From the NCBI RefSeq assembly GCF_029960815.1, contig NZ_JASBRE010000015.1, positions 1 through 64,000 of the forward strand: 64,000 nt of DNA. Direction: 5' to 3'. Under the pieces are notes generated by a model. The model worked only from the letters and a program-made list of their open reading frames with translations, did not search any database and was not told where the DNA came from. The translations under genes and the position numbers were made by a program. Positions 58,286-64,000 of this stretch are shown here, one piece after another; within the stretch, counting starts at the first letter, position 1, and each line of letters begins with the position of its first letter. Source of the stretch: Pseudomonas sp. AL03 (GTDB lineage: Bacteria; Pseudomonadota; Gammaproteobacteria; Pseudomonadales; Pseudomonadaceae).

Positions 58286-59698
58286 ATGACTCACCCCACC
58301 CGTTTTTTTTCACCGCTGCTCATTCTTACGATAGTGACGATCCCGGTTATTGCCGATGCAAGTCCCGATCGCGCCGATTTGCTGGGGGTTTACCGTCAGG
58401 CGGTCGAGCACGATGCTCAGCTTTCTGCGGCGCGCCATGATTACCAGGCCCGGCGCGAAAGTGTTCCGCAAGCCCAGGCCGGGTTACTGCCAACGCTCAA
58501 CGCCGGCAGCACGGTGGAGTCAGTGCGTCTGCAACGTGATGAGCCGGGTCTGACACGCACTCGCAGCACCGCGGTATTTCAGGCCAACCTCAACCAGCCG
58601 CTGTTTCGTGCCGATCGCTGGTTTCAACTCGAAGCGGCGCATGCCAGTGTCTCGCAGGCCGAACTTGAATTGGGTGCCAAGGAACAGGGACTGGTCCTGA
58701 CCACGGCCCAGGCCTATTTCGAAACCTTGCGTGCGCTGGATTTGCTGGCTGCCTCCAAAGCGGAGGAAGCCGCGCTCAAGCGCCAACAGCAACAGGCCCA
58801 AGCGCGTCTGGAAAATGGTGCGTCGAGCATCACCGATGTACTCGACGCCCAGGCCGCCTACGACAACGCCAATGCCAATCGCAAACTCGCCGAACGCAAG
58901 GTCGACGATGCATATGAAGGGCTGTCCCGTTTGACCAGTCAGGACTATTCGGCGATCGAGGGCATTCAACATCAACTGCCCGTGGAGCTTCCGGTCCCCA
59001 ACGATGCCAACGAATGGGTCAGCCGCGCGGTACGTCAGAACCTTGCATTGCAGGCCAGCAGCTACGCGGTGATTGCTGCCGAGCAAACCAATCGCCAGCG
59101 CAAGGCCGGCTATGCACCGACCGTCGATGCGGTGGCGTCCTGGCGCAAGGGCGAAAACGACAGCTTCGGTTATAGCAACCCCACCGACTTCGGGCGTAAC
59201 GGCTATCGAGGAAATGTCGCGCAAGGCAGCATCGGCCTGGAGCTGAACATTCCGTTGTACGCCGGTGGCATGACTCGCTCGCAAGTGCGCGAAGCGACCG
59301 AACGGCTGGCCCAGAGCGAAGATGAGCGAGAAGACCGGCGCCGCGAGGTGGTGCAGAACACCCGCAACTTCTACCGCGCCGTCAATTCCGATATCGAGCA
59401 GGTGATTGCCCGCCGACAGACGATTCGCTCCGGCCAGGCTTCGGTCAATGCCAATCAGGTGGGTCGTGATCTGGGCTCGCGTAATACCGCTGATGTGCTC
59501 AATGCCCAGCGCCAGCTGTATAGCGCTGTACGTGAATACAACAACGCTCGTTACGACTACATCATCGACACGCTCAAACTCAAGCAAGCAGCCGGAACGT
59601 TGAGCCCCACCGACCTGACCGATCTGGCGATGTACCTGACAAAGGACTACGACGCGGATCGGGATTTTCTGCCGCCTCAGGAGCGCAAGGCGCTCTGA
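58286..59698 (+). CDS. TolC-family outer-membrane channel of a type I secretion system
   Basis: 470-residue outer-membrane protein (AprF/TolC type). Signal peptide MTHPTRFFSPLLILTIVTIPVIADA fixes ATG 58286. Landmarks: DLLGVYRQAVEHDAQLSAARHDYQA, QAGLLPTLNAG, the second repeat LALQASSYAVIAAEQTNRQRKAGYAPTVDA and the C-terminal GTLSPTDL. It should form the exit duct for the HlyB/HlyD-like proteins encoded downstream on the same strand. The gap to the ABC gene is 133 bases and AT-rich, so a separate promoter is possible. Confidence 0.92.
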   Translation: MTHPTRFFSPLLILTIVTIPVIADASPDRADLLGVYRQAVEHDAQLSAARHDYQARRESVPQAQAGLLPTLNAGSTVESVRLQRDEPGLTRTRSTAVFQANLNQPLFRADRWFQLEAAHASVSQAELELGAKEQGLVLTTAQAYFETLRALDLLAASKAEEAALKRQQQQAQARLENGASSITDVLDAQAAYDNANANRKLAERKVDDAYEGLSRLTSQDYSAIEGIQHQLPVELPVPNDANEWVSRAVRQNLALQASSYAVIAAEQTNRQRKAGYAPTVDAVASWRKGENDSFGYSNPTDFGRNGYRGNVAQGSIGLELNIPLYAGGMTRSQVREATERLAQSEDEREDRRREVVQNTRNFYRAVNSDIEQVIARRQTIRSGQASVNANQVGRDLGSRNTADVLNAQRQLYSAVREYNNARYDYIIDTLKLKQAAGTLSPTDLTDLAMYLTKDYDADRDFLPPQERKAL

Positions 59699-59831
59699 TC
59701 ATCGATTCATACGCCTGAGTGAAATAAATCTCAGGCGATGATGTCGTATTGATACTAATTGTTTCGGGTTTGATATAACCTCTTGAAAGATTTATGAATT
59801 TATTGCCGCTATGCGGCACGCATGGAAGCTT

Positions 59832-61970
59832 ATGAGTGATCAAGGAAGGGGCGCCGAGTCGCCCACGCCAGACACCGGTCTCGTGTGTCTGGTGATGCTG
59901 GCCCGGTTTCATTCGGTGGTGGCATCCGCCGAGCAACTGGCTCACGAATTCGCTCCGGCGAATCAGCCATTCACGCAACGTGAACTGCTGCTCGCCGCAC
60001 GCAAGCTGGGACTCAAGGCCAAATCGGTCAACACCACCATCCCCCGTCTGGACCGTACGCCAATGCCTGCGATTGCGGCCGATGGCGACGGGACGTTTTT
60101 CATCATTGCCAAGCTGGACCAAGGGAAGGCGCTGATTCAGGACCCGCGATCGGAGCGTCCTGAAGTCATCACCTTCGAGGCCCTGGCGGCGCGCTGGACC
60201 GGTGAACTGCTGCTGGTGCGTTCCGAGGCCGGGTTGCCGGGTGAAACCTCGCGGTTCGACTTCACCTGGTTCATTCCCGCCATCGTCAAATACCGCAAGC
60301 TGTTGGGCGAAGTGCTGCTGGTGTCCTTTGCCTTGCAGCTGTTTGCGTTGGTGACGCCGTTGTTTTTCCAGGTGGTCATGGACAAAGTGCTGGTGCATCA
60401 CGGTCTGACCACCCTCGATGTCATCGCAGCAGGGTTGTTGGGCATCATGGTGTTCGAGTCCGCCTTGAGCGGTCTGCGCAGCTACGTGTTTGCCCATACA
60501 GCGAGCCGTATCGACGTGGAGCTGGGTTCGCGATTGTTCCGACATTTGATCAACCTGCCACTGGCGTACTTTCAGGCGCGGCGGGTTGGTGATTCGGTCG
60601 CCCGAGTGCGTGAACTGGAGAACATTCGCAGCTTCCTCACCGGCAACGCCATCACCTTGTTGCTGGACGTACTGTTCTCCGTGGTGTTCGTCCTGGTGAT
60701 GTTTTATTACAGCGGTTGGCTGACTCTGATCGTGCTGCTGTCGTTGCCGTTGTACGTGTTGGTCTCGTTGCTCATCACGCCACTGTTGCGTGCCCGGTTG
60801 CAGGACAGTTTCACCCGTGGCGCGGAGAACCAGGCGTTTCTGGTTGAGACCGTGAACGGTATCGATACCGTGAAATCCATGGCCGTCGAGCCTCAGGCCA
60901 TCCGTAAGTGGGATAACCAGATGGCGGCTTATGTCGCTGCCGGTTTCAAGACCCAGACCTTGTCCACCATTGCCAACGAAAGTGTGTCGTTGATCGGCAA
61001 ACTGGTCACGGTAGCGACTCTCTGGCTGGGGGCTCGATTGGTGATTGACGGTCAGCTGTCGGTGGGCGAGCTGATTGCCTTCAACATGCTCGCCGGTCGC
61101 GTCAGCGGCCCGATCATGCGCCTGGCGCAGTTGTGGACCAGCTTCCAGCAAACCGGGGTTTCGGTGCAGCGTCTGGGCGACATTCTCAACACCCGCACCG
61201 AGCTGTCCCAGGCCACTCGTAGTGCGTTGCCGCCACTGAGGGGGCAGATCGAGTTCGACCAGGTGCATTTCCGTTATCGTGCCGACGGCTCGGAAGTCTT
61301 GCGCGGGGTCAGTCTGCAGATCGCGGCCGGTGAGGTCATTGGTGTCGTGGGGCGTTCCGGCTCCGGCAAAAGCACTCTGACGCGACTGCTTCAGCGCCTG
61401 TACGTGCCCGAGCGCGGACGGGTGCTGGTCGATGGCATGGACCTGGCGCTGGCCGACGTTTCCTCCCTGCGCCGGCAGATCGGCGTGGTGTTGCAGGACA
61501 ACATGCTGTTCAACCGCAGCATCCGCGAAAACATCGCCCTGAGCGATCCGGGCGCACCGCTCGAAGCGGTGATGCATGCCGCCACCATGGCTGGCGCTCA
61601 TGAATTCATTCTGGAGCTGCCCGAGGGCTACGACACCATGGTCGGCGAGCACGGCACCTCGCTCTCCGGCGGTCAGCGGCAACGGGTCGCCATCGCTCGC
61701 GCCTTGATCGGCAACCCGCGGATTCTGATCTTCGATGAGGCCACCAGCGCCCTGGACTACGAGTCCGAGCGGATCATCCAGCAGAACATGCAAAGCATCT
61801 GCGCCGGCCGCACGGTGATCATCATCGCCCACCGATTGTCGGCGGTTCGCGATGCCAATCGCATTCTGGTGGTCGATCGCGGGCAAATCGTCGAGCAGGG
61901 CAGCCATGCCGAATTGCTCACGCATCAGGCCGGCCACTATTCGCGTCTGCACCGTATGCAACAGGGCTGA
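59832..61970 (+). CDS. Type I secretion ABC transporter (HlyB-like, C39-like domain)
   Basis: 712-residue inner-membrane exporter. N-terminal C39-like domain (about 10-130; DTGLVCLVMLARFHSV) lacking the peptidase's catalytic Cys arrangement, as in RTX exporters that bind but do not cleave substrate. Six membrane segments (about 150-430). ATPase: Walker A GRSGSGKST near 508, signature LSGGQRQRV near 611, Walker B ILIFDEATSALD. Start ATG 59832 (GGAAG just upstream). An HlyD-like gene follows after 95 bases. Unfolded, C-terminally signalled proteins (RTX toxins, lipases, adhesins) are the usual cargo. Confidence 0.94.
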   Translation: MSDQGRGAESPTPDTGLVCLVMLARFHSVVASAEQLAHEFAPANQPFTQRELLLAARKLGLKAKSVNTTIPRLDRTPMPAIAADGDGTFFIIAKLDQGKALIQDPRSERPEVITFEALAARWTGELLLVRSEAGLPGETSRFDFTWFIPAIVKYRKLLGEVLLVSFALQLFALVTPLFFQVVMDKVLVHHGLTTLDVIAAGLLGIMVFESALSGLRSYVFAHTASRIDVELGSRLFRHLINLPLAYFQARRVGDSVARVRELENIRSFLTGNAITLLLDVLFSVVFVLVMFYYSGWLTLIVLLSLPLYVLVSLLITPLLRARLQDSFTRGAENQAFLVETVNGIDTVKSMAVEPQAIRKWDNQMAAYVAAGFKTQTLSTIANESVSLIGKLVTVATLWLGARLVIDGQLSVGELIAFNMLAGRVSGPIMRLAQLWTSFQQTGVSVQRLGDILNTRTELSQATRSALPPLRGQIEFDQVHFRYRADGSEVLRGVSLQIAAGEVIGVVGRSGSGKSTLTRLLQRLYVPERGRVLVDGMDLALADVSSLRRQIGVVLQDNMLFNRSIRENIALSDPGAPLEAVMHAATMAGAHEFILELPEGYDTMVGEHGTSLSGGQRQRVAIARALIGNPRILIFDEATSALDYESERIIQQNMQSICAGRTVIIIAHRLSAVRDANRILVVDRGQIVEQGSHAELLTHQAGHYSRLHRMQQG

Positions 61971-62065
61971 GCAGCCCTTCACTCACTCGTCATTGGTTTG
62001 TCGACCGCGCCTGATATCGGGCGCGGCGGCACTCACTGTATTCCGGATTCAAGGACCGATTTCCC

Positions 62066-63481
62066 ATGAGCGCAACGCCTTCGTTATTGCAGCGTTACCG
62101 CCACGCCTGGCGAGACTCCTGGCGCCAGCGCAAACAGATGGACAGCGTGCAGCGCCTGCCACATGAAGCGCAGTTTCTTCCCGCCGCGCTGGAGTTGCAG
62201 GACACCCCCGTGCATCCGGCACCGAGAATCTTTGTCTGGAGCATCATGGGGTTCGCCGTGTTGGCGCTGCTGTGGGCCTGCATCGGCAAGATCGAAGTGG
62301 TGGCGGTCGCGCCGGGCAAGATCGTTCCGAATGGCAAAACCAAGCTGATTCAATCCAGCGAAACGGCGGTGGTCAGGGCGATCCATGTCAGTGATGGTCA
62401 GGCCGTGAAAGTCGGCGAGTTGCTGGTCGAGCTCGACCCGACGGCAGCGGACGCCGATGTCAGACGGATTCAGAGTGACCTGCTGGCAGCACGTATCGAC
62501 AGTGCCCGCAGTGCAGCGATGCTCGATGCGATCAATCAGCAAAAGCCACCGGCATCGCTGATCGGAGCGATTGCCAACGCCAACCCAGAGCAGGTGCTCA
62601 GCGCCCAGCGTTGGCTGCAAGGGCAGTATCAGGAATACCGCAGTAACCTTGAGTTGGTAGACGCGGAAATCCTTCAGCGCAGCGCCGAAATCCAGTCTGC
62701 CCAGGCCCAGGTGGCCAGCCTGCGACAAACCGTGCCGATCGCCACGCAACTGGCCGAGGACTACCAGCGGCTGTTGGCGCAACAGTACGTGGCGCGTCAT
62801 GAATACCTGGAAAAGGAACAGGCCCGACTCGACTTGCAACGTCAATTGAGTGTGCAGCAAGCCAGCGTGCTGCAATCCACTGCCGCCCAGGGTGAGGCGC
62901 GGCGTCGACGCGAAGGCGTCGTTGCGCAGAATCGCCGCGCCATGCTCGACCTGCAACAAGAGGCCAACCAAAAAGCCGCGAGCCTGGTTCAGGAACTGGC
63001 CAAGGCCCGCTACCAGGAAACCCTGACCAGCCTCAAAGCCCCGGTGGACGGCACCGTCCAACAATTGGCCATCCACACCGTCGGCGGCGTGGTCACACCG
63101 GCCCAGCCGTTGATGGTCATCGTCCCGGCGGATCAGCCGGTCGAAGTGGAAGCGATGCTGGAAAACAAGGACGTCGGCTTCGTCCGCGCCGGCCAACCGG
63201 TCACGGTCAAAGTAGAAACCTTCACCTTCACCAAATACGGCACCGTCGCCGGCGAAGTGCTCAGCGTCTCGAACGACGCCATCGAAGATGAAAAACGCGG
63301 GTTGATCTACAGCAGCCGCATTCGCCTGAAGTCCGATCACTTGATGGTCAATGGTCAGCGAGTGGCGCTGTCGCCGGGGATGTCGGTGACGGCGGAAGTG
63401 AAGACGGATCAGCGTCGGGTGATCGAGTACTTCTTGAGTCCGTTGCAGCAGCATATGGATGAGAGTTTGCGAGAGCGTTGA
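62066..63481 (+). CDS. HlyD-family membrane-fusion protein of the type I system
   Basis: 471 residues: short cytoplasmic N terminus, one membrane helix (IFVWSIMGFAVLALLWACIG near 54-73), lipoyl halves (VAPGKIVPNGKTKLIQSSETAVVRAIHVSDGQAVKVGELLVELD and LTSLKAPVDGTVQQLAIHTVGG regions) bracketing a long coiled coil (about 130-320), and the C-terminal HlyD signature region with GMSVTAEVKTDQRRVIEYFLSPL. Connects the HlyB-like exporter with the TolC-like channel. Start ATG 62066 with AAGGA 9 bases upstream. Confidence 0.94.
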   Translation: MSATPSLLQRYRHAWRDSWRQRKQMDSVQRLPHEAQFLPAALELQDTPVHPAPRIFVWSIMGFAVLALLWACIGKIEVVAVAPGKIVPNGKTKLIQSSETAVVRAIHVSDGQAVKVGELLVELDPTAADADVRRIQSDLLAARIDSARSAAMLDAINQQKPPASLIGAIANANPEQVLSAQRWLQGQYQEYRSNLELVDAEILQRSAEIQSAQAQVASLRQTVPIATQLAEDYQRLLAQQYVARHEYLEKEQARLDLQRQLSVQQASVLQSTAAQGEARRRREGVVAQNRRAMLDLQQEANQKAASLVQELAKARYQETLTSLKAPVDGTVQQLAIHTVGGVVTPAQPLMVIVPADQPVEVEAMLENKDVGFVRAGQPVTVKVETFTFTKYGTVAGEVLSVSNDAIEDEKRGLIYSSRIRLKSDHLMVNGQRVALSPGMSVTAEVKTDQRRVIEYFLSPLQQHMDESLRER

Positions 63482-63502
63482 ATGTTGCTGCAAAGGAGGA
63501 GC

Positions 63503-63955
63503 GTGCGAGTGATGCGGTTATTGAAGTTTGTATTGGCGGCGATCGGTTTTCTTACCGTGTTGAAGTATGGCGTCATCACCTTACTGGGCGTGACCTTTGA
63601 TCCCGATGAAGAGGTGACTATCCAGGTTTATCCCTCACCGACTGGACAGTACAGCGCCGCCCATGTCTCCCGCTCGGGAGGCGGGGTAGCTCCATTCTGT
63701 TCTGACGCGGTGGTCGTATTTAACCGCCTGTTGGATGTAAATGACGTGGTTAAGAACGATAACTACCAGGTTTATTCGAGTGAGTGCGGCAGCTTTTTTG
63801 ATCACGCGCTCTCGCCCAACGTGCAGTGGGAATCTGATGACGATTTGCGAATTGATGTTGCGATTGGGGAAACGCGGGTATTTAGCCGCAAGGTAGATCT
63901 TCGCGGGACGGATGCCTCGGGGAACGTGCAGGTCAGGTTTGCGGCTTATCGTTGA
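63503..63955 (+). CDS. Membrane-anchored protein of unknown function
   Basis: About 150 residues: one N-terminal hydrophobic segment (LLKFVLAAIGFLTVLKYGVITLLG) and a periplasmic soluble part beginning DPDEEVTIQVYPSPTGQYSAAHVS with cysteines in APFCSD and SSECGSFF that could form a disulfide. No known family recognised. AAAGGAGG sits 3 bases before GTG 63503; ATG 63512 and ATG 63482 (abutting the hlyD-like stop) are alternatives. Possibly co-transcribed with the secretion genes; no evidence that it is part of the apparatus. The last 45 bases of the window are empty. Confidence 0.72.
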   Translation: MRVMRLLKFVLAAIGFLTVLKYGVITLLGVTFDPDEEVTIQVYPSPTGQYSAAHVSRSGGGVAPFCSDAVVVFNRLLDVNDVVKNDNYQVYSSECGSFFDHALSPNVQWESDDDLRIDVAIGETRVFSRKVDLRGTDASGNVQVRFAAYR

Positions 63956-64000
63956 AGAACGAGTGGTGTGTTGTGCGCAGTAAAGCGACTGTCGGCCAAT

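Noticed and set aside
1..64000. tRNA genes, rRNA genes, CRISPR arrays
   Set aside because: No cloverleaf-like segment, rRNA core or regularly spaced direct repeat was noticed; repeats found are palindromic and dispersed.

Overview
The window is a GC-rich chromosomal segment of a fluorescent Pseudomonas, most likely of the P. fluorescens group. The diagnostic evidence is a long pyoverdine locus whose gene order is largely collinear with my recollection of P. aeruginosa PAO1, with six TAAAT-like/N16/CGT iron-starvation (PvdS) boxes in front of its transcription units, plus Pseudomonas-type palindromic repeats and DUF6124/DUF3077-type small genes.

Region 1 (1-41706) is siderophore biology. Two giant NRPS genes (pvdJ-like, C-A-T-E/C-A-T/C-A-T; pvdD-like, C-A-T-E/C-A-T/C-A-T-TE) overlap by TGATG and build the C-terminal six residues of the peptide. 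An alpha/beta hydrolase follows. Then come a DUF6124 gene with a structured leader, the ferripyoverdine receptor fpvA, the exporter pvdE, the periplasmic maturation genes pvdMNO and pvdP, the efflux pump pvdR-pvdT-opmQ, the ECF sigma gene fpvI and the ornithine hydroxylase pvdA. The pvdF and fpvR genes that sit in this array in PAO1 are absent. Peptide precursor is made in the cytoplasm, exported by PvdE, matured by PvdP/M/N/O, secreted or recycled by PvdRT-OpmQ and taken up as the iron complex by FpvA.

Region 2 (41718-51972) holds a magnesium-transporting P-type ATPase gene broken by three independent lesions, a BvgS/EvgS-like two-component system with an extra degenerate receiver protein, an aldo-keto reductase remnant abutting a decayed group II intron, and a MscS-like channel with a cyclic-nucleotide-binding domain.

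Region 3 (about 52240-56900) is a conspicuously AT-rich foreign island and the most interesting part. A divergent pair of units encodes, on one side, a 33-39 residue peptide with an aromatic C-terminal tail and a 52-residue protein, and on the other a stand-alone PheS-like synthetase with an altered amino-acid pocket followed by an E. coli-type QueC. A convergent, translationally coupled xre-VUT pair (regulator plus YhhQ-like membrane protein with a soluble N-terminal extension) closes the island. I read it as a candidate peptide/7-deazapurine-related biosynthetic system; the product is unknown.

Region 4 (56983-64000) has two more small DUF6124/DUF3077-type genes, a long palindrome, a remnant of a gapN-type dehydrogenase, and a complete type I secretion apparatus (TolC-like, HlyB-like, HlyD-like) with no recognisable substrate gene in the window, followed by an unknown membrane-anchored protein. 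No tRNA, rRNA or CRISPR array was seen.
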